Shown: in pieces, positions 8,563-18,225 of the stretch | How positions within the stretch are numbered: position 1 is the first letter of the stretch | Layout of the letters: each line of letters begins with the position of its first letter | DNA from: Lachnospiraceae bacterium | GTDB taxonomy: Bacteria; Bacillota; Clostridia; Lachnospirales; Lachnospiraceae | Assembly (NCBI GenBank): GCA_022845955.1 | Contig: AP025576.1 | Location: forward strand, 2,356,001 to 2,420,000 | Length of the DNA stretch: 64,000 bases | Direction: 5' to 3' | Translations under genes and position numbers: made by a program | The notes under the pieces: generated by a model | The model's database searches: none | What the model was told of the DNA's origin: nothing | The model's input: only the letters and a program-made list of their open reading frames with translations

Positions 8563-9465
8563 ATGAAAATAAAACCGTCTAAATCAAGAATTGCGTTTCA
8601 GATCTTCAATTATGTGCTGATGCTGGTGGCTACCTTTGTCTGTGTGTATCCTTTCTGGTATATTGTTATTTATACCTTCAGTGATTCCGCAAAGGCCGGG
8701 ATAAACAGCCCTATTTTCCTGCCAAGAGGGTTTTCCGTTTCCAACTATGCGGATATCTTCAAGCTGAGCGGTTTTTTCCCGGCACTGGGGATTTCCGTTC
8801 TTCGTACGGTGGGGGGAACCATAGCGGCCGTGCTGGTATGTGCTTTTCTCGGCTATATGTTCACCAAAGAAGAGATGCCCGGCAGAAAGCTTTTATACCG
8901 TTTCCTGGTAATGACGATGTATATTAACGGAGGACTGATCTCCACCTTTATCGTAATGAAATCCTACGGGCTATTGAACACCTTCTGGATCTACATACTG
9001 CCCATGCTGATTTCTGCCTACAATATTGTGCTGATAAAGACCTACATGGAATCTCTCCCGGCATCCCTGGAGGAATCCGCCATGCTGGACGGGGCGGGGT
9101 ATATCCGGGTATTCACAAGCATTATCCTGCCGCTGTCCAAACCGATTATCGCCACGGTGGCGGTATTTGTGGCAGTGGGACACTGGAATTCCTGGTTTGA
9201 TAACCACATTTACACAAGGGGGGAAAGCTCCCTGACAACGCTGCAGTATCTGCTGTACAACTACCTGAACGAATCACAGAGGCTGGCGGAGCAGATTAAA
9301 AATACCAGCAACCTGAGCAGTATTGAAAATGCCATGGAAACCATTTCCCCCAAAGGGGTGAGAATGACCATAACCGTGTTGGCTTCCCTGCCTATTTTTA
9401 TGGTATATCCGTTTATGCAGAAATACTTTGTGAAAGGGATTATGATCGGGGCAGTTAAGGGATAG
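8563..9465 (+). CDS. Sugar ABC transporter permease, CarB/YtcP type
   Basis: 300 residues with six predicted membrane segments. The EAA loop reads LEESAMLDGAGYIRVFTSIILPLSKP near residues 168-195. The C-terminus (KYFVKGIMIGAVKG) is the ending characteristic of this subfamily, and the second cassette's permease at 36478-37362 ends almost identically. It follows the LplB-type permease by 43 bases; that gap holds a small inverted repeat (TCCGCT-GA-AGCGGA, about 8533-8546). It is the second half of the translocation channel of the fucosidase-linked transporter. Confidence 0.93.
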   Translation: MKIKPSKSRIAFQIFNYVLMLVATFVCVYPFWYIVIYTFSDSAKAGINSPIFLPRGFSVSNYADIFKLSGFFPALGISVLRTVGGTIAAVLVCAFLGYMFTKEEMPGRKLLYRFLVMTMYINGGLISTFIVMKSYGLLNTFWIYILPMLISAYNIVLIKTYMESLPASLEESAMLDGAGYIRVFTSIILPLSKPIIATVAVFVAVGHWNSWFDNHIYTRGESSLTTLQYLLYNYLNESQRLAEQIKNTSNLSSIENAMETISPKGVRMTITVLASLPIFMVYPFMQKYFVKGIMIGAVKG

Positions 9466-9541
9466 ATACAGGGAAGGGCGAATGCAGCGGCAAGGACAGA
9501 ACAGCTATAAAAAATACGCAAAGAAGCAGGAGGAAAAAGAA

Positions 9542-10990
9542 ATGCGGTCTGAAGAAAGATATCCCGGATATTGGGAGGATGTGAGGCTGACGGGCATTGT
9601 GCCGTCGCCCAGGCAGATTGCCCATCAGAAAATGGAGTATTTCGGCTTTATCCATTTCACAGTCAATACCTTTACCGGGAAAGAATGGGGAAGCGGGGAA
9701 GAATCCCCTTCGTTGTTCCATCCGGAAAAGCTGGATGCTGGGCAGTGGGCCGAAACAGCGGCCAAAGGAGGCATGACGGGCCTGATCCTTACCTGCAAGC
9801 ATCACGATGGATTCTGCCTCTGGCCAAGCGCTTATACGGAACACAGCGTTAAAAATTCACCCTATAAAGAGGGGAAAGGAGATATTGTAAAAGAGCTTTC
9901 CCAGGCCTGCCGGGAACAGGGGCTTCAATTCGGCGTCTATTTGTCTCCATGGGACAGAAACCATCCGGCCTACGGAACGGGAAAACCGTATGACGACTAC
10001 TATGTGAACCAGCTTACGGAGCTTCTGACGAACTATGGGGAAATTTTCACCGTCTGGCTGGACGGCGCCTGCGGGGAAGGGCAGAATGGGAAAAAACAGG
10101 TATATGACTGGGAACGGTATTATGAAGTGGTCAGGCGCCTGCAGCCCGGAGCCAATATCTTCGGATGCGGACCGGATGTGAGGTGGTGCGGCAATGAAGC
10201 CGGAGATACCAGACCCAGCGAGTGGAGTGTGGTAGCTGCCGGTCTGGCGGACGCAGAAAAAGTGGCTGCCGACAGCCAGCAGGAGGATAATGAGCAATTC
10301 CGGGAGAAAAAAATCTCCAGCACGGCGCAGAATCTGGGCGGCAGGGATGTCCTGAAGGAGGAAAAGAAGCTGATCTGGTATCCGGCGGAAGTGGATGTTT
10401 CCATACGTCCGGGCTGGTTTTACCATGAGGAAGAAAATGACAGGGTGCGCTCCTTTGAAAACCTGAAAGAGATATACCTGAAATCTGTGGGCGGAAACTG
10501 TACGCTCCTTCTGAATATCCCTCCCGATAAGGACGGGTTGATCCGGGAAGAGGACAGAAAAAGCGTGTTCCTGCTGGGAGATTTCATCCGGGAATCCTTC
10601 CGCGTGAATCTGGCGGAGAAAGCCGAAATGACGGTGCTGCCTTCTGCAGACTGCGAAGGAAAAGACGGCAGGGTTCTTTTGGAACCCGGTGACAGTACCT
10701 GGTTCCGCAATCCGGACGGACAAAGGGAGCTTCAGATAACCTTCCGCTGGGAAGAGGAATGCAGGCTTACATATCTGGTAGTGCAGGAGGCTATCGCTTT
10801 CAGCCAGCGGGTGGAACAGTTTGAAGTGTGTATTCTGGAAGAGGACGGCAGCTGGAAACCCAATGCTTCGGGAACTACAATCGGATATAAACGGATTGTG
10901 AAGCTTGGCGGAATGCGGACAAAGGGGATCCGGTTCACGGTTACAGATGCAAGGGTGGCACCTGTCCTGGCTTTTATCGGCGTGTTTTGA
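9542..10990 (+). CDS. Alpha-L-fucosidase, GH29
   Basis: 482 residues from ATG 9542, which has AGGAGG eight bases upstream (9528-9533); the 20 extra upstream codons lack a ribosome site. Hydrolyses terminal alpha-L-fucose from glycans. GH29 hallmarks are KHHDGFCLWPS (about 86-96), GVYLSPWD, and the catalytic nucleophile Asp174 in FTVWLDGA. The sequence CTLLLNIPPDKDG marks the end of the barrel, and a C-terminal beta-rich segment follows. No signal peptide is visible, so the enzyme acts in the cytoplasm on imported oligosaccharide, in keeping with the upstream permeases. It is the last gene of this locus. No clear terminator was found in the 110 bases after it. Confidence 0.92.
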   Translation: MRSEERYPGYWEDVRLTGIVPSPRQIAHQKMEYFGFIHFTVNTFTGKEWGSGEESPSLFHPEKLDAGQWAETAAKGGMTGLILTCKHHDGFCLWPSAYTEHSVKNSPYKEGKGDIVKELSQACREQGLQFGVYLSPWDRNHPAYGTGKPYDDYYVNQLTELLTNYGEIFTVWLDGACGEGQNGKKQVYDWERYYEVVRRLQPGANIFGCGPDVRWCGNEAGDTRPSEWSVVAAGLADAEKVAADSQQEDNEQFREKKISSTAQNLGGRDVLKEEKKLIWYPAEVDVSIRPGWFYHEEENDRVRSFENLKEIYLKSVGGNCTLLLNIPPDKDGLIREEDRKSVFLLGDFIRESFRVNLAEKAEMTVLPSADCEGKDGRVLLEPGDSTWFRNPDGQRELQITFRWEEECRLTYLVVQEAIAFSQRVEQFEVCILEEDGSWKPNASGTTIGYKRIVKLGGMRTKGIRFTVTDARVAPVLAFIGVF

Positions 10991-11101
10991 TGGTTTGTTT
11001 TTCTTATGGATACGCCCTTGAAAGGATACTTTAAGATTTTATCAAACTGACCGGTGCTTTTTCGTGCGCCGTATCTCCGGATCGGATGCGGTCCGGAGGA
11101 A

Positions 11102-13252
11102 TCAGTGGAGGTTTCGCTGTTTTTCGGTGCTGCCGGCTTGCAGGGGTTCTGTATGAGACTGCGTAACGCTGATATATTCCACCAACTCCGCAAGCGGCAG
11201 CGGCCGGCTGTAGTAGTATCCCTGATAGTGGTTACAGCCTAATTCCGCAAGCATATCGCGCTGCTCCTTTGTTTCCACGAACTCCGCCAACACACGTAAA
11301 TCCAGACTGTCAGCCATCCGGATAATGCCGGATATGATATCCTTGGAACGTCCGTTGCCCGGCAGCTGGGAAACAAGCTGGCCGTCCAGCTTGACTTCAT
11401 TAAAAATGCCTTCCTGGAGGTACAGAATGGAATTATGCCCCATACCGAAATCATCCAGGCTGAAGGTGATGCCGCTGCTTTTCAGCGTGTTCATGTCATG
11501 CAGCAGGGAATCGGAAATCTTCATGGCGGCCCGCTCCGTGATCTCCAGCATGAAATGAATCTGTTTCAGTTGATAGCTCTCTATGATGTCCCGTGTTTTA
11601 TCAAAAAAACCATTTTCCTCCATCTGCTTTGCCGATATGTTCACCGACAAAATCAGATCCTCGTTCAGAAGGGGTTCCAGGGTATGGGCATCCCGGCAGG
11701 CACGGTGAAGCAGATAGCTGCTCATTTCGTATAAAAAGCCCCCTTCATAGGCAAGGGCAAACACCACCGGAGGAGAGATATAGCCGGTGACAGGGTGTTT
11801 CCAGCGAAGCAGAGCTTCTATTCCATGCAAATTCCCTTCCACGGTGGTCTGGGGCTGATAAAACAGTTCTACCTGGTTGCGGCGGAGCGCATTTTTTAAA
11901 TCCAGGGAGAGCGTCTTGGCGTAGTAATTGTGGGGATATTTGTGGCTGAGAAATAACGGCAGCGTGCCGCTGCTTTCCCCCGCGGCCATATCAATCTCCA
12001 TACACCTGACGATCCGCTGGAATTCGGCAGTTTCCTTCTGCTCGCTCCGTTTGATAAAGGGAATGTAAATGCAGACTCCCAGCAGAACATTAATAAGCTG
12101 TAGGAAGCTTCCCGCAAGGGATCCGGTTGCTTTATAACCGCTGAACAGGAGCGGGACCGTCCAGTCAACAGACTGGGTCACAACAGGTACAAGCCCTGCG
12201 GCAGCTGCGAGGTAGCTGGTGAGGGTCAGCACCACGGGCGTGAGAATAAAGGGAACCGCCATGGTGAAATTGAAAATGATAGGAAAGCCGAAAACGGCAA
12301 TCTCACTGATGTTAAAGAAAGCGGAAGGCAGCGCCACATAGGCAATCTTCCGGTTATGGCTTTTTCGGGAGGCGATACAAAGGGCAATGACAAAACTCAG
12401 AGCACATCCGCATCCCCCCAGAAATACAAAGGTATCCAGAAAGGTCTTTGAGAAAATTTCCGTAGGCACATTTCCGGCCAGCAGCAAAGACTGGTTGATG
12501 GAAACATTAGGTTCCAATAAACGTCTGGATACGGCTTCCAGCGTGTTGGTCCCATGAATCCCGAAGAACCAGAGGATATGGGTAATGATGACATAAAGCA
12601 GGATGCCGAACAGGTTATTGCTGGACTTGTCAAATAGTTTCAGGAATATATAAGAACCGAAATTGGTAATATTACTGCTTCCCCATGCCGAACGGAGCAG
12701 ATATCCCATGGCAGCAAAAAAGACCAGGATGATGATAACGGGAAACAGGCTTTGTATGGATATATTGAATAAATATTCCGCTCCTGTGGTATGCAGCCGG
12801 TCAAGGCGGTTGCTCAGCTTCAATATCCGGCGGAACAGGATACAGGAAAGCAGGGTAATGCACATGGCGGTAAATACCCATTCTGCGTTGAAAATGTATT
12901 CTTTTTGCTCCTGGATACCTCCGCAGAAGGCCAGATAGGAGCATACGGAAACAACAGGATAGAGGATAAACGTATCCGGTTCAGCCAGAAGCCCATAGGA
13001 CAGGCTGATGGTGACGGACAGGATGAGGGCCAGCGATCCAAGACTGATGTTGTATAGGGTATCAAGAAGGGCAACGGCAGCTCCATCCAGATAATTCCGG
13101 ATAAATAGCTGATAGCTGTCACTCGGGAAGTTCCTGAAAAGCAGGGAGAAGGATCCCATGATGAGAAAAGGGATAGCCAGTGTGAGGCCGCGCCTTATGG
13201 ATTGGGAGGCGATTGAATTTCTGAAACGGGATATAAGACGATTGGATTCCAT
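11102..13252 (-). CDS. PTS EIIC-like membrane domain fused to an EAL c-di-GMP phosphodiesterase
   Basis: 716 residues from the ATG at 13252 (AGAGG five bases upstream); an ATG at 13270 lacks a ribosome site. Residues 1 to about 400 hold many membrane helices and the lactose/cellobiose EIIC hallmark WFFGIHGTNTLE. Residues about 440-700 are an EAL domain with all catalytic elements: EALLRW (Glu near 479), the Asn in LSVNISA, EITER, DDFGMG, KLDG, the Glu of EFVE and QGYYYSRP. It should hydrolyse c-di-GMP, with the EIIC part acting as a membrane sugar sensor rather than a transporter, since no EIIA or EIIB domain is attached or adjacent. The sensing role is inferred. It stands alone between the fucosidase and an AraC gene. 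Confidence 0.9.
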   Translation of the reverse strand: MESNRLISRFRNSIASQSIRRGLTLAIPFLIMGSFSLLFRNFPSDSYQLFIRNYLDGAAVALLDTLYNISLGSLALILSVTISLSYGLLAEPDTFILYPVVSVCSYLAFCGGIQEQKEYIFNAEWVFTAMCITLLSCILFRRILKLSNRLDRLHTTGAEYLFNISIQSLFPVIIILVFFAAMGYLLRSAWGSSNITNFGSYIFLKLFDKSSNNLFGILLYVIITHILWFFGIHGTNTLEAVSRRLLEPNVSINQSLLLAGNVPTEIFSKTFLDTFVFLGGCGCALSFVIALCIASRKSHNRKIAYVALPSAFFNISEIAVFGFPIIFNFTMAVPFILTPVVLTLTSYLAAAAGLVPVVTQSVDWTVPLLFSGYKATGSLAGSFLQLINVLLGVCIYIPFIKRSEQKETAEFQRIVRCMEIDMAAGESSGTLPLFLSHKYPHNYYAKTLSLDLKNALRRNQVELFYQPQTTVEGNLHGIEALLRWKHPVTGYISPPVVFALAYEGGFLYEMSSYLLHRACRDAHTLEPLLNEDLILSVNISAKQMEENGFFDKTRDIIESYQLKQIHFMLEITERAAMKISDSLLHDMNTLKSSGITFSLDDFGMGHNSILYLQEGIFNEVKLDGQLVSQLPGNGRSKDIISGIIRMADSLDLRVLAEFVETKEQRDMLAELGCNHYQGYYYSRPLPLAELVEYISVTQSHTEPLQAGSTEKQRNLH

Positions 13253-13384
13253 GTGTACCTCTTTCGCCATTTGGAGGAGTACCGTTATGTTCTATAATAA
13301 GAGTTACTTTAACAGTGTATAATAAACCGGCGCATAAAACAATAGAAAAAAATATACCGATATTGATTAACCCATCGTTACCAA

Positions 13385-14191
13385 TCAGTTCAGCCTCCTG
13401 AATTCCAGCGGCGTAAGTCCGGTCACCTTTTTAAACATGGCAATAAAGTGGCTGGTATCCAGAAAGCCCACCCGCTGTGCGATTTTCTGGACCTCCATCC
13501 GGGGATCGGTCAGGAGGAATTCCTTTGCCTTGTTAATTCGGTAAGTGGTCAGATATTCATAGGCAGAGCATCCCAGAAAACGCCCGAACAGCCGGGAGAG
13601 ATACTGCGGGGTAATATATACCTGCCCGCTCAGCCCATTTACCGTCAGCTCTGAGTCATAATTTGTTTCGATCTCTTTTATTACAGGTGCTATATATCTT
13701 TGATACAACGGATCTTCCATGAGGTCACGGGTATACACGCCATCCACAAAATGCAGAAGCAGGCCGTAGCAGTCAAGGGAAAGGGCTTTGGCATCCACCG
13801 GCGGATTTTCATATTTGCCCATGATGGAAACGATCAGGGAGGCAATCTTTGTCCCCTGGTCTTTCCCGATGAAAACGATTTGCCGGTTTCCGAGAATTTT
13901 GGCAATACTGCTTTCGATGGTTCCCGTAAATGTGGAAAACAATGTAAGCCATTCCTCTGTTTTCCCGGAATAGGAATGGCGTACAAAGGGAGCGGTCAGC
14001 ACACCTTCCCCTTCATTCAGCAGATATGATTTTCCCTGGATTTCAATACACCCGCACCCCTTTTCCGTCTGAAGATAGTGATAGAGGGGATAGCCCTTCG
14101 GGCGCCGGACGCTTTCCTGGGACCAGTGGTTTCCTACGGAATCAAAGGTTAAGGGTTCGCTTACCGGTGTGCTGCGGAATATGATTGGCAT
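13385..14191 (-). CDS. AraC family transcriptional regulator
   Basis: 268 residues. The N-terminal half is a cupin-like effector domain (KGCGCIEIQGKSYLLNEGEGVLTAP). The C-terminal AraC double helix-turn-helix is at about 165-268 (YITPQYLSRLFGRFLGCSAYEYLTTYRINKAKEF, then DTSHFIAMFKKVTGLTPLEFRR). It is divergent from the GH42 beta-galactosidase gene across a 150-base intergenic region whose promoter has a good -10 but no clear -35. That pattern fits an activator-dependent promoter, so activation of the beta-galactosidase by this protein in response to a sugar is the simplest reading. Confidence 0.92.
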   Translation of the reverse strand: MPIIFRSTPVSEPLTFDSVGNHWSQESVRRPKGYPLYHYLQTEKGCGCIEIQGKSYLLNEGEGVLTAPFVRHSYSGKTEEWLTLFSTFTGTIESSIAKILGNRQIVFIGKDQGTKIASLIVSIMGKYENPPVDAKALSLDCYGLLLHFVDGVYTRDLMEDPLYQRYIAPVIKEIETNYDSELTVNGLSGQVYITPQYLSRLFGRFLGCSAYEYLTTYRINKAKEFLLTDPRMEVQKIAQRVGFLDTSHFIAMFKKVTGLTPLEFRRLN

Positions 14192-14260
14192 ATACTCACC
14201 TGTTTCATAATGTTATATTATTTAGCTTAACATATTACACATCCGGCTGTCCATCCATAA

Positions 14261-14266
14261 TATAAT
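14261..14266 (+). promoter_or_regulatory. -10 box for the GH42 gene (no recognisable -35)
   Basis: A perfect TATAAT lies 79 bases before the GH42 start. The expected -35 position (14238-14243) reads CACATC. The missing -35 is consistent with dependence on the divergent AraC activator. Confidence 0.45.
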
Positions 14267-14344
14267 GACGGTGCAGAGGGCTTGCGGCCGGAACCGGCGG
14301 CTCTTGCAAGGCGGAAGCTCATGAGGAAGAAAGGACAGGATGTT

Positions 14345-16354
14345 ATGAAAAGTCAGTTTAAAAGAATTTTATACGGGGGAGACTACAATCCCAACCAGTG
14401 GCCCAGGGAAATATGGGAAGAAGATATGCGGATATTTAGAAATGCCCGCATTAACAGCGCAACGGTAAATGTATTTTCCTGGGCTAAAATCCAGCCGGCA
14501 GAAGAGAGATATGATTTTTCCGAGTTGGATGATATAGTGGATATGCTGAGCCGGGAAAACTATGATATTGTGCTGGCAACCTCCACTGCGGCCCTTCCGG
14601 CGTGGATGGTGAAACGCTATCCGGAGGTATCCAGGACCGATTACGAAGGAAGGCACCATAAATTCGGACAGCGCCACAACGCATGCCCGAATTCCCCGGT
14701 TTACCAAAGATTTGCGGCGGCCCTTGCTGAAAAGCTGGCGGAACGATATGGGAAGAACGGACGCATAGCCTGCTGGCATGTAAATAATGAGTACGGCGGG
14801 GAATGCTATTGTGAAAACTGTGAAAAGGCATTCCGTATTTGGCTGCGGAAAAAATACAAGACGCTGGAGGCTCTTAATCAGGCATGGAACCTGGAGTTCT
14901 GGGGACATACCATTTATGACTGGGATGAAATTGTACTTCCCAATGCATTGAGTGAAGGGCTGCAGGGCGGAAAAACAGCTTTTGCAGGAATTTCGATAGA
15001 CTACCGAAGATTTATGTCCGACAGCATGCTTTCCAATTACAGGATGGAAAGGGACAGTATACGCCGTTTTGATACGGAAGCGCCGATCACCACGAACCTG
15101 ATGGGGACTTATAAAGGGCTGGATTATTTTAAGTGGGCGAAAGAAATGGATGTGGTTTCCTGGGATAATTATCCCAGATACGATACACCCTGGAGTTATA
15201 CGGCGATGTGCCATGATTTGATGAGAGGGTTAAAGGATGCGCCGTTCATGCTCATGGAACAGACACCCAGCCAGCAGAACTGGCAGCAGTATAATTCCCT
15301 GAAAAAGCCGGGGCAGATGCGCGCCCAGAGTTATCAGACCATAGCCCACGGAGCGGATACCATACAATTTTTCCAGCTTCGCCGGAGTGCGGGAGCCTGT
15401 GAAAAATTCCATGGAGCGGTGATTGAGCACGCGGGGACGGATAATACCAGGGTATTCCGTGAGGTACGCCAGCTGGGACTGGAGCTGGAACGTCTTTCGG
15501 CGGTGACTCCCGGTTCCGTAAATGAGGCGGAGACCGGTATTATCTTTGACTGGGATAATTACTGGGCTTTGGAATACACCAGCGGGCCGTCTGTTGACCT
15601 TACCTATGTAAAACATATCCATCAGTATTATACCTATTTTTATGAACGCAATATTCCGGTGAATCTCATTCCCTTCGATGCGGATTTCAGCCGCTATAAG
15701 GTGGTGGTGGCACCTGTGCTTTATATGATAAAGGAAGGGATGAAGGAAGCGCTCACCTCTTTTGTGGAAAAGGGAGGTGTGCTTATTCTTACCTACATGT
15801 GCGGGATTGCCGATCAGTCGGATAATGTGTTTCCCGGAGGTTACCCCGGACCGCTGCGGGAGCTTGCCGGCGTGTGGGTGGAAGAAGTGGATGCCCTTTC
15901 TCCGGAACAATCCAATGAAGTGGTTTTCAAAGATGGTACAAAGGTATCCTGCGGGCTGGTATGTGAACTGATGCATACGGAAGGGGCCGAAATCCTGGCG
16001 GAATACGGAAGTGATTTCTTCGCCGGATGCCCTGCCGTTACAAAAAATCATTTTGGTGAGGGATTTGTCTATTATATAGGTACCAATGTCGAGGAAGAAG
16101 GTCTTTCCCGGGTGATGGACATGGCTGTGGCTGATGCGGCGGTACAGCCTGTAATAAGCGGTGCTGGGGGACTTGAAATCACATGCAGGGAAACGGATGT
16201 CTGCAGCTTTTATTTTGTCCTGAATTTCAAGGATCAAGAACTTCCGGTACCGGAAGAGTTGACGGGATATATGGATATGATTACCGGTGAGAAGGTACCG
16301 GAAGGAGAAATGCTTTCCAAATATGATGTGAAAATAATCCGTGTGGAAAAATAA
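14345..16354 (+). CDS. Beta-galactosidase, GH42
   Basis: 669 residues from ATG 14345, which has AGGA just upstream and begins like other GH42 enzymes (ILYGGDYNPNQWP near the N-terminus). Hydrolyses terminal beta-galactosides. The acid/base Glu149 lies in HVNNEYGG and the nucleophile Glu305 in LMEQTPS. Cys residues in the CYCENC segment after the acid/base resemble the zinc site of many GH42 proteins. A full-length trimerisation domain and a C-terminal beta domain follow. There is no signal peptide, so it is cytoplasmic. A terminator follows directly, making it a single-gene unit controlled by the divergent AraC gene. Confidence 0.94.
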   Translation: MKSQFKRILYGGDYNPNQWPREIWEEDMRIFRNARINSATVNVFSWAKIQPAEERYDFSELDDIVDMLSRENYDIVLATSTAALPAWMVKRYPEVSRTDYEGRHHKFGQRHNACPNSPVYQRFAAALAEKLAERYGKNGRIACWHVNNEYGGECYCENCEKAFRIWLRKKYKTLEALNQAWNLEFWGHTIYDWDEIVLPNALSEGLQGGKTAFAGISIDYRRFMSDSMLSNYRMERDSIRRFDTEAPITTNLMGTYKGLDYFKWAKEMDVVSWDNYPRYDTPWSYTAMCHDLMRGLKDAPFMLMEQTPSQQNWQQYNSLKKPGQMRAQSYQTIAHGADTIQFFQLRRSAGACEKFHGAVIEHAGTDNTRVFREVRQLGLELERLSAVTPGSVNEAETGIIFDWDNYWALEYTSGPSVDLTYVKHIHQYYTYFYERNIPVNLIPFDADFSRYKVVVAPVLYMIKEGMKEALTSFVEKGGVLILTYMCGIADQSDNVFPGGYPGPLRELAGVWVEEVDALSPEQSNEVVFKDGTKVSCGLVCELMHTEGAEILAEYGSDFFAGCPAVTKNHFGEGFVYYIGTNVEEEGLSRVMDMAVADAAVQPVISGAGGLEITCRETDVCSFYFVLNFKDQELPVPEELTGYMDMITGEKVPEGEMLSKYDVKIIRVEK

Positions 16355-16374
16355 ACAAAATACCGGATACAGAA

Positions 16375-16404
16375 GGGCCCGCGGTTTTCCGCGGACCCTG
16401 TTTT
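16375..16404 (+). terminator. Intrinsic terminator after the GH42 gene
   Basis: GGGCCCGCGG (16375-16384) and CCGCGGACCC (16389-16398) form a stem with one mismatch around a TTTT loop, followed by TGTTTTC. Confidence 0.75.
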
Positions 16405-16452
16405 CATGGCTCTTCTTTTCGCGGATCTGTTTCCATAGAAGGATCCTTATTT

Positions 16453-18111
16453 TCAGGGGATTGCCGCTGCCTGAAAGGAGCTGTAATCCAGGATACGATG
16501 TCCTTGTTTTCCGTTGTTCTTAACCTGATACATGGCGGCATCCGCCATGGTGATCACCTTTTCTGCGTCCGGAGCTTCGTCCGGGGAAGCGGCAAAGTCT
16601 ATCTGTACGGCGCCGATGCAGCAGAAGATAGGCAGCCGGCAGCCGCTGCCGCGTACTACAAACTGGCTCCGGGCGGCTTGTTCGATCCGCAGCAGACACG
16701 AATCCAGATTACGGACATTTTCCTGATCTTCCACTATCACCAGGAATTCATCTCCGCCAACCCGACCTACGGTGCCGCCGGATTCCCGGGTAAGCAGGGA
16801 GGTCAGAAACAGCAGAACCTGATCGCCCACATGATGTCCATAATTGTTATTAAATATTTTAAAATCGTCAATGTCAAGGAAAAGTACGGCAATGGCTGTG
16901 CCGTCAGAACGATGCTTTTCCAGGGATTCCTGGAGAAACTGGCTGATTCGTTCCCTGTTCAGTACCTTGGTAAGAGCATCCTGTTCGGCCTTTTGCTGCA
17001 GAAGCCGTTGTGTCTGTGCTTTGTACAGATTTTCTGTTTCAATATAATCAATCAGATTATTGATTTCCACAGACAGGCTGCCTATTTCATCCTTGCGTCC
17101 TGCAGGCACCCGGAGAGAATAATCCTGGGTCCGGCGGATATTTTTCAGGGTATCGGAAATGCTTTTTACCGGATGGACAATACGTCTGGAAGCAAAGGCC
17201 CCGATCCAGACAGCAAGAATAGAGCAAAGGAAAACCATAAAAAAGGCCATGACATAATAAACACTTTTCCGTGACTGATAGTTGTCCAGATTCACTGACA
17301 GCATAATCCGCCAATGCGTATAAGTAACATCGGAATAGTAGGTGATATAGCTTTTGCCCCCGACCTTATACTGGAAGCTGCCCCGGGGATTGGTTTCGAA
17401 ATCAATTTCCCTGTATTTATTGAGGTAATCTTTCCGTTCTGCGGCGGAAGTGACAAAATCGTCCCGGCGTTCTTCCACTGTGCCGGCACTGATAATCTGC
17501 ATATTTCCGTCCAGAAGATAAAAGGTGGCATCATTCCACAGCTCCGCCCGTTTCCGTATATTTTCGTAAAAATCCAGATTGATTTCCATCAGGGAATATC
17601 CAAGCGTTTCCCCCTGGTGCTCAATCCGTGCAATGGCAACCAATGTTTTGCTGCCCTGACCGTCGATTAAAATATCGGAAAAATAAAACGGCTGACCGCC
17701 CATGTTTTGGATTAACGTACGGATCCCGTCATCAGCAATATCACTGTGCTCTTCGCTGCAGGCAGCTACACGGAGGTCCCGGTCAACCAGGGCCAGCACC
17801 TTCAGATAGTTCATGCTTTCCACCCTGGAGTAAAACATATTATCAAGGTACCTATGCATATCATCGTCCAGTTCTCCCCGCATCGCGGCGAGACAAATAT
17901 CCATGGAGCCGATCATAGTCAGGTAATCCTTCTGCTGTTCACAAAAGTCCGTCATTTCCGCCACCTGTGTACCGGCTACCACCTGCAGGCTTTCCGTGAG
18001 TGCTTTTTCCAGTCTGGAAGAGTATATATAGGTGATTACCATGCTGAAAAGCAAAAAAGGAAGAGCTATGAGCAGGAAAACTATCCGGTACATAGAAGTT
18101 CGAATGTTCAT
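16453..18111 (-). CDS. Membrane-bound diguanylate cyclase (Cache-like sensor, HAMP, GGDEF)
   Basis: 552 residues from the ATG at 18111, which has AGGTGG six bases upstream; an ATG at 18126 overlaps that ribosome site. One membrane segment lies near residues 8-30 (YRIVFLLIALPFLLFSMVITYIYSS). An extracytoplasmic region of about 240 residues has a Cache character, then come a second membrane segment, a HAMP linker (SRRIVHPVKSISDTLKNI) and a GGDEF domain with intact signature (RVGGDEFLV, near 451-455). The five-residue-upstream I-site is missing (RESG instead of RxxD), so feedback inhibition is not expected. It makes c-di-GMP in response to an unknown extracellular ligand. It faces the GH42 gene tail to tail. 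Confidence 0.92.
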   Translation of the reverse strand: MNIRTSMYRIVFLLIALPFLLFSMVITYIYSSRLEKALTESLQVVAGTQVAEMTDFCEQQKDYLTMIGSMDICLAAMRGELDDDMHRYLDNMFYSRVESMNYLKVLALVDRDLRVAACSEEHSDIADDGIRTLIQNMGGQPFYFSDILIDGQGSKTLVAIARIEHQGETLGYSLMEINLDFYENIRKRAELWNDATFYLLDGNMQIISAGTVEERRDDFVTSAAERKDYLNKYREIDFETNPRGSFQYKVGGKSYITYYSDVTYTHWRIMLSVNLDNYQSRKSVYYVMAFFMVFLCSILAVWIGAFASRRIVHPVKSISDTLKNIRRTQDYSLRVPAGRKDEIGSLSVEINNLIDYIETENLYKAQTQRLLQQKAEQDALTKVLNRERISQFLQESLEKHRSDGTAIAVLFLDIDDFKIFNNNYGHHVGDQVLLFLTSLLTRESGGTVGRVGGDEFLVIVEDQENVRNLDSCLLRIEQAARSQFVVRGSGCRLPIFCCIGAVQIDFAASPDEAPDAEKVITMADAAMYQVKNNGKQGHRILDYSSFQAAAIP

Positions 18112-18225
18112 AAAGAGCCACCTCATCGAGTCGTATATTTCGCACCGAACGGCAGCCGTACAGCCCTGGGGAAGGCAGTTTAGATCCGGGGTACTACCTA
18201 CATTATAAACTTCCTGGATATACCG

